From Salinicola halophilus (GTDB lineage: Bacteria > Pseudomonadota > Gammaproteobacteria > Pseudomonadales > Halomonadaceae): a stretch of DNA of 43,194 nt. A program made the translations under genes and the position numbers. Within the stretch, counting starts at the first letter, position 1; each line of letters opens with the position of its first letter. The stretch covers positions 1 through 43,194 of the forward strand of contig NZ_PZJV01000006.1 of NCBI RefSeq assembly GCF_003206155.1, read 5' to 3'. The notes under the pieces were generated by a model. The model was given only the letters and a program-made list of their open reading frames with translations, had not been told where the DNA came from and made no database searches. This document shows positions 1-9,090 of this stretch, in pieces.

Positions 1-47
1 TACTTCACGCTAACCGCGAAAACCTGTCTCGGCGTCAGCGGATGCGT

Positions 48-76
48 ACTTTACGGACCCACCGCCGACTTGGCAA
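48..76 (-). promoter_or_regulatory. Candidate sigma-70 promoter facing the left edge, possibly for an rRNA operon
   Basis: On the minus strand there is TTGCCA, a 17-nt spacer and TAAAGT, followed by a short GC-containing discriminator. It reads out of the window to the left. In Pseudomonas aeruginosa the tyrosyl-tRNA synthetase gene is followed by an rRNA operon in the same direction, so this could be the 16S promoter. No rRNA sequence is visible in the window, so the target is inferred. Confidence 0.4.
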
Positions 77-153
77 GCCTTGATTCATAAAAAAGTGACG
101 CGACGATGGCAGCCCCTTTCTACCGCCTGCTTTCGACATGCCCCAGATACGAC

Positions 154-177
154 AACGCCCGCGCAGTGGCGGGCGTT
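154..177 (-). terminator. Hairpin terminator downstream of tyrS
   Basis: A perfect 9-bp stem (AACGCCCGC / GCGGGCGTT) with a 6-nt loop begins about 22 nt after the tyrS stop codon. On the minus strand the downstream flank is only weakly U-rich, so termination may be partial. Confidence 0.6.
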
Positions 178-199
178 CGGGAACCGCAAGCCTTGGCTT

Positions 200-1399
200 T
201 CAGCCAAGGATCACCCGGGCATAGCGCTTCTTACCGGCCTGAATGACATAGCTCTTGCCGGTTTCCAGCATCGTGTCCTTGGCGACGACCTCTCCGTCCA
301 CCCTGACGCGACCGTTGGCGAGCATGTCCTTGGCCTGAGCGCTATTGGTCGCCAGATCGGCCCGATTGATCACGGCAGCAATCGGCGCCTGCGTTGCGCC
401 CTCGAAATCGAGCGCCACTTCGGTGAGATCTTCGGGCAGCTCGCCCTCCGCCAGCTGATTGCCGCTCGCCCGATGAGCGTTGGCCGCGGCGTCTTCCCCG
501 TGATAGCGCGTGATCAGCTCGCGGGCGAGCGCCATCTTGATATCACGCGGATTCGCCCCCTGCTCGATCTCCTGGCGAATCGTCTCGATCTCTTCATTGC
601 TCTTGAGCGACAGCAGCTCGAAGTAACGCCACATGAGCGCGTCCGGCATGGAGACGATCTTCTGGAACATCACCCCCGGCGTATCGTCGACCCCGATGTA
701 GTTATTGAGCGATTTCGACATCTTCTGCACACCGTCGAGCCCTTCGAGCAGCGGCATGGTGATGACGACCTGGGGCTCCTGGCCGAAATGCTTCTGGATC
801 TCTCGGCCCATCAGCAGGTTGAACTTCTGATCGGTGCCGCCGAGTTCGATGTCCGCCTCGAGCGCGACGGAGTCGTAGCCTTGAACCAGGGGATAGAGAA
901 ATTCGTGCGTGGAGATCGACTGTCCGGCCTTGTAGCGCTTCTCGAAATCGTCGCGCTCAAGCATGCGTGCCACGGTGCTCTGTGCCGCCAGCTCGATCAT
1001 GTTCGCCGCCGACATCTCGCCGAACCACTCGGCGTTGAAGCGCACTTCGGTCTTGTCCGGATCGAGAATCTTGAAGACCTGGTCGCGATAGGTCTGGGCG
1101 TTGGCCTTGACCTCTTCCTCGGTGAGCGGCTTGCGCGTGACGTTCTTACCGGTGGGGTCGCCGATGCGGCCGGTGAAGTCACCGATCAGGAAGATCACCT
1201 CGTGGCCCAGCTCCTGGAACTGACGCATCTTGGTCAGCAACACGCTGTGCCCCAAGTGCAGATCCGGCGCCGTGGGGTCGAACCCCGCCTTGATGCGCAG
1301 CTTACGACCGGACGCGAGCTTTTCTACCAGCTCGTCTTCGATCAAAATCTCGTGCGTGCCGCGCTTGATCAGCGCCAGCGCATCGGCGACCTCGGTCAT
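200..1399 (-). CDS. tyrS: Tyrosyl-tRNA synthetase
   Basis: Charges tRNA-Tyr with tyrosine in the cytoplasm in two ATP-driven steps. The protein is 399 residues, the length of the Pseudomonas-type enzyme. The class I signatures are visible: HLGH at residues 48-51 and KMSKS at 226-230, with the tyrosine-pocket stretch YPLVQGYDS around 169-177. The C-terminal 60 residues look like an S4 RNA-binding domain. The open frame continues 32 codons upstream, but the conserved N-terminus [14 protein letters not shown] fixes the start at 1399, and the extension would run through the putative promoter. It is divergent from anmK with 114 bp between the starts. A hairpin follows the stop. Identification is secure. 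Confidence 0.97.
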   Translation of the reverse strand: MTEVADALALIKRGTHEILIEDELVEKLASGRKLRIKAGFDPTAPDLHLGHSVLLTKMRQFQELGHEVIFLIGDFTGRIGDPTGKNVTRKPLTEEEVKANAQTYRDQVFKILDPDKTEVRFNAEWFGEMSAANMIELAAQSTVARMLERDDFEKRYKAGQSISTHEFLYPLVQGYDSVALEADIELGGTDQKFNLLMGREIQKHFGQEPQVVITMPLLEGLDGVQKMSKSLNNYIGVDDTPGVMFQKIVSMPDALMWRYFELLSLKSNEEIETIRQEIEQGANPRDIKMALARELITRYHGEDAAANAHRASGNQLAEGELPEDLTEVALDFEGATQAPIAAVINRADLATNSAQAKDMLANGRVRVDGEVVAKDTMLETGKSYVIQAGKKRYARVILG

Positions 1400-1456
1400 C
1401 GTATCGCTCTTCACTACGATCTCCACTACGAACGCTATCGGGCTTGAAAGCCGGCA

Positions 1457-1465
1457 ATGGTAGCA
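1457..1465 (-). promoter_or_regulatory. Candidate extended -10 promoter of tyrS
   Basis: Minus-strand TGCTACCAT reads as an extended -10 (TG-N-TACCAT) about 58 nt upstream of the tyrS ATG. No convincing -35 hexamer is seen, which is tolerable for extended -10 promoters. Confidence 0.4.
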
Positions 1466-1513
1466 CGACTCCCCTATCACCGCGGAACTCGCCACCCGAG
1501 CTCAGGAGCTGTC

Positions 1514-2626
1514 ATGCCTCTTTATATAGGACTGATGTCCGGTACCAGTCTCGACGGCATCGACGCCGCCCTGGTCGATATCGTCGATGACCCTTCGGTC
1601 CCGGCTCGCCTGATCGACGCGCTCTGCTTGCCGCTTTCCGACGAGCTGCGCGAAGGACTGCTGACACTCACGCAGGCGAGTCGGATCGATTTCGCCACCC
1701 TTGGCGCAATGGAAGGAGCGTTCTGCGCGTATCAGGCCGACGCCGTTGCCCAGCTACTCGCGCGTCATGCGCTCTCGCCGGGGGCGATCACCGCCATCGG
1801 CAGCCACGGCCAGACCATCGAGCACGCCCCAACCGCGACGCCGCCCTATACCTGCCAGATGGACAACCCCAGTCTGCTGGCCGAGCTGACCGGCTGCTGC
1901 GTGGTCGCCGACTTCCGCCGCCGCGACATGGCCGCCGGCGGGCAGGCGGCGCCGCTCGCGCCGATCTTCCACCAGGCAGTCTTCGGCCACGCCAGCCGGA
2001 CACGGCTGGTGCTCAATCTCGGCGGTATCGCCAACCTGACCCGGCTGGCTCCTGCCGAGACACTACCGGTGATCGGCTTCGATACGGGGCCGGCGAACCT
2101 GCTTGTCGATGCCTGGCACGCGCGTCATCGTCAGGGCCCCATCGACACCGACGGCGAGTGGGCCGCCAGCGGTACGGTCGACAAGGGACTGCTATCGCGC
2201 CTGCTGGAAGAGCCTTTCTTCCACCAGCCACCGCCCAAGAGCACCGGACGCGAGCGGTTTCATCTCGCGTGGCTCGAGCAACGGTTGGCGGGAAGCGAGC
2301 GAAGCGCGGACGTGCAGGCGACACTCGCGGAGCTGACCGCGGTAAGCGTCGCCCGTGCTGCGCGCCCTTTCGTCAGCGATACCGATACCGACCTCATCGT
2401 CTGCGGGGGCGGGGCACGAAACCGCCACCTAATGCAGCGGCTCGCCGCGCATCTTCCGGAGGTGTCCTTTCTCGACTGCCACGATTTCGGCTGGTCGGCG
2501 GACTGGCTGGAGGCCGGCGCGTTCGCCTGGCTCGCCTGGCGCCGACTCAAAGCGCTGCCAGGCAACCTGCCGGAGGTCACCGGCGCACGCGGCCCCAGGG
2601 TACTGGGCGGGATCTATGCCCCCTAA
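1514..2626 (+). CDS. anmK: Anhydro-N-acetylmuramic acid kinase
   Basis: Phosphorylates and opens 1,6-anhydro-MurNAc released from recycled murein, giving MurNAc-6-phosphate. The 370-residue length fits the family. The N-terminal phosphate-binding motif GLMSGTSLDGID spans residues 6-17. GSHGQT is at 96-101, and FDTGPAN at 189-195 carries the likely catalytic aspartate. An AGGAG ribosome-binding site at 1504-1508 selects the ATG at 1514 over an in-frame ATG at 1457. In Pseudomonas anmK and tyrS flank an M23 peptidase gene; here that gene is missing and the two genes are directly divergent. It converges on pilU with 26 bp between stops. Confidence 0.95.
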   Translation: MPLYIGLMSGTSLDGIDAALVDIVDDPSVPARLIDALCLPLSDELREGLLTLTQASRIDFATLGAMEGAFCAYQADAVAQLLARHALSPGAITAIGSHGQTIEHAPTATPPYTCQMDNPSLLAELTGCCVVADFRRRDMAAGGQAAPLAPIFHQAVFGHASRTRLVLNLGGIANLTRLAPAETLPVIGFDTGPANLLVDAWHARHRQGPIDTDGEWAASGTVDKGLLSRLLEEPFFHQPPPKSTGRERFHLAWLEQRLAGSERSADVQATLAELTAVSVARAARPFVSDTDTDLIVCGGGARNRHLMQRLAAHLPEVSFLDCHDFGWSADWLEAGAFAWLAWRRLKALPGNLPEVTGARGPRVLGGIYAP

Positions 2627-2652
2627 CGCTCGGGCCGGCGATTCGTCACCGG

Positions 2653-3777
2653 TTAGTCGTCGCCGGCCAGCGTGAAGCGTTCGCCGTCTGCCGGCGCCTC
2701 ACCCTGCTCTCCATACTTGATCAGCATGCGCAGATCGTTGGCGGAGTCGGCATGAGAGAGGGCAACGTTCTGACTGATGCGTTTTTGCCGGTAGAGCGCG
2801 TAGAGCGCCTGATCGAAGGTCTGCATTCCCAGCTCATGAGAGCGGCGCATCACGTCCTTGATCTCGCCGACCTCACCCCGCCGAATGAGCTCACTGATCA
2901 GCGGCGACTTCAGCATCACCTCCGCCGCCGCGCAGCGCCCGCTGCCATCCTCTCGTGGCAGCAGGCGCTGGGCGACGACCGCCTGCAGATTGAGCGACAG
3001 GTCCATCCATACCTGCTCTCGGCGTGACGGCGGGAACAGATTGAGGATGCGCTCGATCGCCTGATCGGCGCTGTTGGCATGGAGAGTCGCCAAACACAGA
3101 TGCCCGGTCTCGGCAAAACTCAGTGCCAGCTCCATGGTGTCCTGACTGCGAACCTCACCGATCATGATCACGTCCGGCGCCTGGCGCAGCGCATTCTTGA
3201 GGGCTACCTCATAGGACTCGGTATCGATGCCCACCTCGCGCTGGTTGATGATCGCGCGCTGGTGCGGGTGCATGTACTCGATCGGATCTTCGATACAGAT
3301 GATGTGCCCGCCGACCGTGCGATTGCGCTGCTGGATCATCGACGCCAGCGTGGTCGACTTACCGCTACCGGTACCACCGACCACCAGCACCAGCCCGCGC
3401 TTGATCGTCGCGAGCGTCGCCACCGTTTCCGGCAGTCCCAGCGTCTCGAGCTCCGGAATCTCGAAGGCGATTCGGCGAACCACCATCGCCGGCTGGCTGC
3501 GCTGGTAGAAAGCGCTGACACGAAAACGCCCCTTGCCGCTGAGGCTCAGCGCGAAGTTGGCCTCGAGCTCGCTGTCGAACGCATCGCGACGCCCGGCGGG
3601 CAGCGTAGCCGCCACCAGCTCGCGCACCTGCTCGGGCTGTAGTGCCGTCTCGCCCAGCGCAACGAGCTTGCCGTCGAGCTTCAGACACGGTGGCGCACCG
3701 GTAGAGATCAGAAGATCTGAGGCCTGCTGCGACAGCATGATGTCGAGCAGCTGTTCGAACCATTGTGACGGGGTCAT
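2653..3777 (-). CDS. pilU: Type IV pilus retraction ATPase PilU
   Basis: PilT-dependent accessory motor of the type IV pilus, a cytoplasmic hexameric ATPase of the secretion-ATPase superfamily. From the start at 3777 it has 374 residues. Walker A GGTGSGKST lies at about 134-142, the Asp box IICIEDPIEYMH at 160-171, Walker B VIMIGEVR at about 203-210, and the His box TGHLCLATLHA at 224-234. I chose 3777 because AGGAT sits 7 nt upstream; an ATG 7 codons earlier (3798) has a poorer site. It lies 48 bp after the pilT stop in the same direction, as in Pseudomonas. The order pilT first, pilU second, plus lower similarity to PilT and no AIRNLIRE motif, supports PilU over a second PilT. No pilin or assembly gene is in the window. 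Confidence 0.9.
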   Translation of the reverse strand: MTPSQWFEQLLDIMLSQQASDLLISTGAPPCLKLDGKLVALGETALQPEQVRELVAATLPAGRRDAFDSELEANFALSLSGKGRFRVSAFYQRSQPAMVVRRIAFEIPELETLGLPETVATLATIKRGLVLVVGGTGSGKSTTLASMIQQRNRTVGGHIICIEDPIEYMHPHQRAIINQREVGIDTESYEVALKNALRQAPDVIMIGEVRSQDTMELALSFAETGHLCLATLHANSADQAIERILNLFPPSRREQVWMDLSLNLQAVVAQRLLPREDGSGRCAAAEVMLKSPLISELIRRGEVGEIKDVMRRSHELGMQTFDQALYALYRQKRISQNVALSHADSANDLRMLIKYGEQGEAPADGERFTLAGDD

Positions 3778-3825
3778 GACAATATCCTGAACGGGCATAG
3801 CCGCCGGCTCTCGAGCGCGCGTTGA

Positions 3826-4860
3826 TCAGCCGTCGAGACCGGCACGGGATTTGGCGTTCGCCTCCTGGCGCGAGACGACACCTTCGGCAACCAAACGCGT
3901 GAGCGCAGCATCCAGCGTCTGCATGCCCAGGTTGCCGCCGGTTTGAATCGCGGAGTACATCTGGGCCACTTTGCCCTCGCGAATCAGATTACGAATCGCC
4001 GAGGTCGCCACCAGGATTTCGTGGGCCGCGACCCGGCCGCCGCTCTCGCGCTTGAGCAGCGTCTGCGAGATCACGCCCTGCAGCGATTCGGAGAGCATCG
4101 AGCGCACCATCCCCTTTTCGTCACCGGGGAAGACGTCGATGATGCGATCGATGGTCTTGGCCGCCGACGTGGTGTGCAGCGTACCAAAGACCAGATGCCC
4201 CGTTTCGGCAGCGGTCAGTGCCAGTCGAATCGTCTCCAGATCGCGAAGCTCGCCCACCAGGATCACGTCCGGGTCCTCGCGCAGCGCCGAGCGCAGCGCC
4301 GGGGCGAAGCCCTTGGTATCCCGGTGGATCTCGCGCTGGTTGATCAGACAGCGCTTGCTCTGATGAACGAACTCGATGGGATCCTCGATGGTGAGGATAT
4401 GATCCTGGCGGTTGTCGTTGATGTAGTCGATCATGGCCGCCAGCGTCGTGCTCTTGCCCGAGCCCGTCGGCCCGGTCACCAGCACCAGCCCCCGGGCGAG
4501 CATCGACAAGCGCCGAAAGACGTCGCCAAGACCGAGCTCGTCGACCGAAAGCACATTGCTGGGGATGGTCCGAAAGACCGCTCCGGCACCGCGTCCCTGC
4601 GTGAAGACGTTGACACGAAAGCGCGAGACGCCGGCCACCTCGAAGGAGAAGTCGGTCTCCAGCGCCGCTTCGAAATCGCGACGCTGACGGTCGTTCATGA
4701 CATCGTAGATCAGGCGGCGAACCTGGCTATCGTCGAGCGCCGCCACGTTGAGCCGGCGCATGTCGCCGTCGACGCGAATCAGCGGCGGCAGCCCTGCCGA
4801 CAGGTGAAGATCCGATGCCCCCTGCTTTGCCGAGAACGCCAGCAGTTCGGTAATATCCAT
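3826..4860 (-). CDS. pilT: Type IV pilus retraction ATPase PilT
   Basis: Hexameric ATPase that drives pilus depolymerisation and twitching motility at the inner-membrane base. The 344-residue length matches PilT. Walker A GPTGSGKST is at 130-138, Asp box ILTIEDPIEFVH at about 155-166, Walker B VILVGELRD around 199-207, His box TGHLVFGTLHT at 220-230. The PilT-specific AIRNLIREGK motif is at 289-298. It starts 39 bp from the divergent yggS gene, so the two promoters must lie within or very near each other's coding sequence. The ribosome-binding site is weak (AGGGG about 19 nt upstream). Confidence 0.96.
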   Translation of the reverse strand: MDITELLAFSAKQGASDLHLSAGLPPLIRVDGDMRRLNVAALDDSQVRRLIYDVMNDRQRRDFEAALETDFSFEVAGVSRFRVNVFTQGRGAGAVFRTIPSNVLSVDELGLGDVFRRLSMLARGLVLVTGPTGSGKSTTLAAMIDYINDNRQDHILTIEDPIEFVHQSKRCLINQREIHRDTKGFAPALRSALREDPDVILVGELRDLETIRLALTAAETGHLVFGTLHTTSAAKTIDRIIDVFPGDEKGMVRSMLSESLQGVISQTLLKRESGGRVAAHEILVATSAIRNLIREGKVAQMYSAIQTGGNLGMQTLDAALTRLVAEGVVSRQEANAKSRAGLDG

Positions 4861-4899
4861 GAGTTTTTATTCGATCCCCTGCAAAAGGTCGCTGCCAGT

Positions 4900-5604
4900 A
4901 TGCCAGAAGCGTCGGTGTCCGAGTCTCTCACTACCGCCAGGCGGCGACTGCAGGACGCGCTGAAAGCGGCCGGCCGCCCATCGGATGCGGCCACGTTGCT
5001 GGTAGTGAGCAAGACGCAACCCGCGGCCATCCTGAGGCAGGCCTATCTGGCCGGTCAACGCGCCTTCGGCGAGAACTACCTCCAGGAAGCGCTCGACAAA
5101 CGTCGCGCCCTTGCCGATCTCGACGAGATCGAGTGGCACTTCATCGGTGCGCTACAGTCGAACAAGACCCGCGAGGTCGCCGAACACTTCGACTGGGTCC
5201 ACGCCGTCGACCGCGACAAGATCCTGCGGCGTCTTTCCGAACAGCGCCCCGAGGACAAAGGGCCGCTCGATCTCTGCCTGCAGCTCAATGTCAGCGGTGA
5301 AGCGAGCAAGGCCGGCGTGACGGCAGACGCGCTGCCCGCCCTGGTGGAGACGGCGCTGACGCTGCCACAGATTCGTCTGCGCGGACTGATGGCACTGCCG
5401 GCCCCGAGCGACGACGTCGAATCCCAGCGCCGCGCCTTCCGCGAGGTGCGCGAGACCTTTGAGGCCCTGCGCCGCCGGTTCCCCGAGGCCACACTGGACA
5501 CCCTTTCGATGGGCATGAGCGGGGACCTGGAAGCCGCGGTCGCCGAGGGCGCCACCGTCGTGCGACTGGGCACCGCCATTTTCGGCAGTCGTCCGTCACC
5601 ATGA
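4900..5604 (+). CDS. yggS: Pyridoxal phosphate homeostasis protein (YggS/PROSC/PLPBP family)
   Basis: Single-domain TIM-barrel PLP carrier with no known catalytic reaction; family members keep free PLP and amino-acid pools in balance. It has 234 residues, the same as E. coli YggS. The PLP lysine is in LLVVSKTQ (Lys 38), followed by FGENYLQEAL. A C-terminal stretch MGMSGDLEAAV binds PLP phosphate in the family. The frame is open far upstream because it is antisense to pilT; the ATG at 4900 with AAAAGG upstream matches the family N-terminus. It heads a run with proC and yggT, the usual neighbours. Confidence 0.94.
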   Translation: MPEASVSESLTTARRRLQDALKAAGRPSDAATLLVVSKTQPAAILRQAYLAGQRAFGENYLQEALDKRRALADLDEIEWHFIGALQSNKTREVAEHFDWVHAVDRDKILRRLSEQRPEDKGPLDLCLQLNVSGEASKAGVTADALPALVETALTLPQIRLRGLMALPAPSDDVESQRRAFREVRETFEALRRRFPEATLDTLSMGMSGDLEAAVAEGATVVRLGTAIFGSRPSP

Positions 5605-5656
5605 CACCGCGCGAACTGCCCGAACCGAGCATTCGATACATCTACAGGATCACGCG

Positions 5657-6496
5657 ATGACCGATACCTTCCAAGCCAGCCGAGTCGCCTTTCTCGGTGC
5701 CGGCAACATGGCCGGGGCCATCTTCGGCGGCATGCTCGAAAGCGGCTACCCGGCCTCTGCCATCGTCGCGACCGCGCGCAGCGAGTCGCGTCGCCGCGAG
5801 ATCGCCGAGCAGTACGGGATTCGCACCGAGGCCGACAACGCCGCCGCCGTGGCCGATGCCGACGTCGTGGTCCTCGCGGTCAAACCGCAGATGATGCGTG
5901 AGCTCTGCCTCTCCCTGCGTGACGCGGTGCAGCAGCGGCGGCCGCTGATCGTCTCGGTCGCCGCGGGCCTTACGATCGAGACACTCGAAGGCTGGCTCGG
6001 CGGCGAGCTCGCCGTCGTTCGCTGCATGCCCAACACGCCGTCGCTGGTGGGTGCGGGCGCCAGCGGGCTCTACGCCAACGACCGGGTCGACGCGTCACAG
6101 CACAAGATCGCCACCGAACTCTTCGAGAGTGTAGGACTGGTGGAGTGGGTCGAGCGCGAAGCGCAGATCGACGCCGTCGCCGCCATCTCGGGAAGCGGTC
6201 CGGCCTACTTCTTTCTATTCATGGAGTCGCTCGAGGCCGCCGGCATCGAACTCGGCCTGCCGCCGGATAGCGCCCGCCGCCTCGCGCTGCAGACCGCTCA
6301 CGGTGCGGCGGCGCTCGCCAGCCAGAGCGAGTTCGACCCGGCCGAGCTGCGCCGGCGCGTTACCTCGCCCAACGGCACCACCGAGCGCGCCATCGCCGCG
6401 TTCGAGGAGGGCGACCTCGCCGGGCTGGTGGAGAAGGCCACCCATGCCGCTGCCGCGCGCGCGCGGGCACTCTCCCAGGAGCTGAGCCAGGCGTGA
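5657..6496 (+). CDS. proC: Pyrroline-5-carboxylate reductase
   Basis: Last step of proline synthesis: reduces 1-pyrroline-5-carboxylate to proline with NAD(P)H. The 279-residue length fits. The N-terminal dinucleotide motif GAGNMAG is at 14-20 of a Rossmann fold, and the C-terminal signature AISGSGPAYFFLF is near residues 175-187. AGGAT lies 7 nt before the ATG. It is 52 bp after yggS and probably co-transcribed with it. Proline is a compatible solute, so the gene may matter for osmotic adaptation, but nothing in the sequence shows osmotic control. Confidence 0.96.
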   Translation: MTDTFQASRVAFLGAGNMAGAIFGGMLESGYPASAIVATARSESRRREIAEQYGIRTEADNAAAVADADVVVLAVKPQMMRELCLSLRDAVQQRRPLIVSVAAGLTIETLEGWLGGELAVVRCMPNTPSLVGAGASGLYANDRVDASQHKIATELFESVGLVEWVEREAQIDAVAAISGSGPAYFFLFMESLEAAGIELGLPPDSARRLALQTAHGAAALASQSEFDPAELRRRVTSPNGTTERAIAAFEEGDLAGLVEKATHAAAARARALSQELSQA

Positions 6497-6528
6497 GCCC
6501 AAACATTCAGGATGCGAGTTCAAACCCC

Positions 6529-6558
6529 CGAGGCGCGAACGCCGACGCTCGCGCCTCG
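6529..6558 (+). other. Perfect 10-bp stem-loop between proC and yggT
   Basis: CGAGGCGCGA and its reverse complement TCGCGCCTCG flank a 10-nt loop. There is no following U-run, so it is not a typical terminator. It could stabilise or separate the upstream and downstream parts of the transcript. Confidence 0.5.
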
Positions 6559-6622
6559 GACCGCCGCTTCGCTCTCTCATCCCCCTCTCGACTCGAGCCC
6601 TCGCCATCACTAGGAGAACGTC

Positions 6623-7213
6623 ATGGGCAGTAATCTCGGAAGCGCCGGCCTGATGCTGGTCAACACGCTGGCCAGCGTCTATCTGTTCGTCCTCATGCTG
6701 CGCTTTCTACTGCAGTTCTCGCAGGCCGACTATTACAACCCCATGAGCCAGGGTGTGGTGAAAGCGACCCAGCCGGTAGTGGCCCCGTTGCAGAAAATTC
6801 TACGGCCGGTGGGGCGTTTCGACATCGCCACGCTCTTCGCCGGTTTCCTGCTCAAGGCGCTGGTGATCATTCTCGTCCTTCAGCTCGCCGGCTTCGGCAT
6901 GCCGCCACTCCAGGGGCTGCTCCTCGCTGCCATCGCGGGCGTGATCAATGCCATTCTCAAGATCTACTTCTTCGCCCTGATCATCATGATCATTCTGAGC
7001 TGGGTCGCACCGCAGGCGAGCCATCCGGGGGCGCTACTGGTCATGCAGATCGTCGAGCCGATCATGGCGCCGGTACGCCGGGTGATCCCGTCGCTCGGCA
7101 TGATCGACCTGTCGCCGATCGTCGTGTTCATCGCCATCAACCTGCTCGACGGCCTCCTCGTCGGCTCTCTGGCACGCGCCGCCGGCCTGCCGGGCGCCCT
7201 CGTCGGTTTCTAG
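6623..7213 (+). CDS. yggT: YggT family inner-membrane protein
   Basis: A 196-residue membrane protein with two YggT domains. Hydrophobic segments lie at about residues 9-30, 65-90, 92-125 and 155-185. The family motif around YNPMSQGVVKATQPVVAPLQKILRP near 38-60 precedes the second membrane segment, and a similar VEPIMAPVRRVIP occurs near 145-157. A strong AGGAGA ribosome-binding site precedes the ATG. Its molecular role is not established; the family has been linked to osmotic shock tolerance and shape maintenance. It follows proC, the usual position. Confidence 0.9.
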   Translation: MGSNLGSAGLMLVNTLASVYLFVLMLRFLLQFSQADYYNPMSQGVVKATQPVVAPLQKILRPVGRFDIATLFAGFLLKALVIILVLQLAGFGMPPLQGLLLAAIAGVINAILKIYFFALIIMIILSWVAPQASHPGALLVMQIVEPIMAPVRRVIPSLGMIDLSPIVVFIAINLLDGLLVGSLARAAGLPGALVGF

Positions 7214-7285
7214 ACGCGCTCACCGCGCGACCGGTGCCGGCACGGTCGCCGCCGGTCGCGCTGAATCTGGAGTATTGCGAGTTTC

Positions 7286-8461
7286 ATGTCAGCCTCCTTC
7301 CCGTCCGACTCGGTCGGACTGGTCACGCCGCAGACGGCGACCTTCGAGTCGCCGCTGGCGCTGGCCTGTGGCAAGACGCTCGAGCGCTTCGAGCTGGTCT
7401 TCGAGACCTACGGCACGCTCAACGCCGAGCGCAGCAACGCCGTGCTCATCTGCCATGCCCTGTCAGGGCATCATCACGCCGCCGGCTATCACGATGCCGA
7501 GGATCGCAAGCCCGGCTGGTGGGACGCCTACATCGGTCCGGGCAAGGCGATCGATACCGACCGCTTCTTCGTGGTCTCGCTCAACAATCTTGGCGGCTGC
7601 CACGGCAGCACCGGTCCCGCGAGCGTGAACCCGGCGACCGGGCAACAGTGGGGGCCGACCTTCCCGGTGATGACGGTGGCGGACTGGGTGCATAGCCAGG
7701 CGCGGCTCGCCGATCGTCTCGGCATCGACCGCTTCGCCGCCGTTGTCGGCGGCAGCCTCGGCGGCATGCAGGCGATGCAGTGGTCGATGGCCTATCCCGA
7801 GCGGGTCGCCAACGTCGCAACGATCGCCGCTACGCCGAGACTGTCGGCCCAGAACATCGCCTTCAACGAGGTCGCGCGCCAGGCGATTCGCTCCGACCCG
7901 GACTTCTTCGACGGCTGGTACGCCGAGCGTGAAGCGATTCCCAAGCTCGGGCTCAAGCTCGCGCGCATGATCGGGCACATCACCTATCTCTCCGAGCACT
8001 CGATGGGCTCACGCTTCGGTCGCGACCTGCGAAGCGATCAGCTCAATTTCGGCTACGACGTCGAATTCCAGGTGGAGTCCTATCTGCGCCATCAGGGCGA
8101 CACCTTCTCGACGCGCTTCGACGCCAATACCTACCTGCTGATGACCAAGGCGCTGGACTACTTCGACCCCGCCGGCGAGCACGGCGGCGACCTGGCCGCG
8201 GCGCTGTCACCGGTCGCCTGCCCGTATCTGGTGATCAGTTTCACCACCGACTGGCGATTCGCGCCGGCACGCTCGCGGGAGCTGGTCACGGCACTGCTGC
8301 GCGCCGGCAAGCGAGTCAGCTACATCAATGTCGATTCGCCCCACGGTCACGACGCCTTTCTGCTGCCGAACGCGCAGTACGAAGCCGTCTTCTCGAGCTT
8401 CATGCAACGCATCGACGACGACCTGAAGCGTGGCGAGTCCAACAATGGGGGCAATCACTGA
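7286..8461 (+). CDS. metX: Homoserine O-acyltransferase MetX
   Basis: Transfers an acyl group to homoserine in the first step of methionine synthesis. The protein has 391 residues and an alpha/beta-hydrolase fold. The nucleophile Ser157 lies in GGSLGGMQ, with Asp322 in TTDWRFAP and His355 in SPHGHDAF completing a triad. Arg227 in KLARMIG is the substrate-site arginine. Sequence alone does not settle acetyl- versus succinyl-CoA use; gammaproteobacterial MetX proteins often use succinyl-CoA. The stop codon overlaps the metW start by one base (TGATG), showing translational coupling. Confidence 0.95.
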   Translation: MSASFPSDSVGLVTPQTATFESPLALACGKTLERFELVFETYGTLNAERSNAVLICHALSGHHHAAGYHDAEDRKPGWWDAYIGPGKAIDTDRFFVVSLNNLGGCHGSTGPASVNPATGQQWGPTFPVMTVADWVHSQARLADRLGIDRFAAVVGGSLGGMQAMQWSMAYPERVANVATIAATPRLSAQNIAFNEVARQAIRSDPDFFDGWYAEREAIPKLGLKLARMIGHITYLSEHSMGSRFGRDLRSDQLNFGYDVEFQVESYLRHQGDTFSTRFDANTYLLMTKALDYFDPAGEHGGDLAAALSPVACPYLVISFTTDWRFAPARSRELVTALLRAGKRVSYINVDSPHGHDAFLLPNAQYEAVFSSFMQRIDDDLKRGESNNGGNH

Positions 8462-9057
8462 TGCGCGCCGACCTGGCACTGATCTATCGGTGGATCGCCC
8501 CGAATGCCCACGTGCTGGATCTGGGCTGCGGCGACGGCACGCTGCTGGCGGCGCTTGCCCGCGACAAGCAGGTCACCGGCTACGGCCTGGAGATCGACCC
8601 CGCGGGTATTGCCAGCTGTCTGCGCCGGGGCGTGAGCGTGCTGGAGCAGAACCTCGACGATGGCCTCGGCAACTTCGACGACGACGCCTGCGATCTGGTG
8701 ATCATGACCCAGGCACTGCAGGCACTGCGACGCCCGGACACCATGCTCGACGAGATGCTGCGGGTGGCCCCGGAGTGCATCATCGCCTTCCCCAATTTCG
8801 CCTACTGGAAGCACCGCCTGCATTTGTCGTTGCGCGGGCGCATGCCGGTGTCGCGTTCGCTGCCGCACGCCTGGTACGACACGCCCAACATTCATCTCTC
8901 GACGTTCAAGGATTTCGCCGCGCTCTGCCGGCAGAAGGGCGTGACCATCGTCGATGAAGCGGTGGGCAGTGCCAATCATGAAGGGCATTGGAGCTCGCGG
9001 CACTGGCCCAATCTCTTCGGTGAGACCGCGATCTTTCGCGTGCGGCGCGGCAGTTAA
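8461..9057 (+). CDS. metW: Methionine biosynthesis protein MetW, SAM-dependent methyltransferase fold
   Basis: A 198-residue class I methyltransferase-like protein. The SAM-binding motif VLDLGCGDGTLL is at 18-29, and the family block FPNFAYWKHRL occurs near 110-120. MetW is required with MetX for homoserine acylation in several proteobacteria, probably as a partner subunit rather than a methyltransferase. The one-base overlap with metX supports a stoichiometric complex. It converges on sfsA with 33 bp between stops and no obvious terminator. Confidence 0.94.
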   Translation: MRADLALIYRWIAPNAHVLDLGCGDGTLLAALARDKQVTGYGLEIDPAGIASCLRRGVSVLEQNLDDGLGNFDDDACDLVIMTQALQALRRPDTMLDEMLRVAPECIIAFPNFAYWKHRLHLSLRGRMPVSRSLPHAWYDTPNIHLSTFKDFAALCRQKGVTIVDEAVGSANHEGHWSSRHWPNLFGETAIFRVRRGS

Positions 9058-9090
9058 CGCTCAAGGCGCACCAAGCCCCACGGCGCGGGG

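Noticed and set aside
80-1447. A 455-codon plus-strand frame opposite tyrS
   Set aside because: It is the antisense shadow of tyrS in a high-GC genome; the translation matches no family and the minus strand is plainly tyrS.
2158-3027. A 289-codon plus-strand frame spanning anmK and pilU
   Set aside because: It crosses the convergent ends of two clear genes in a different frame and is Arg-rich with no family resemblance.
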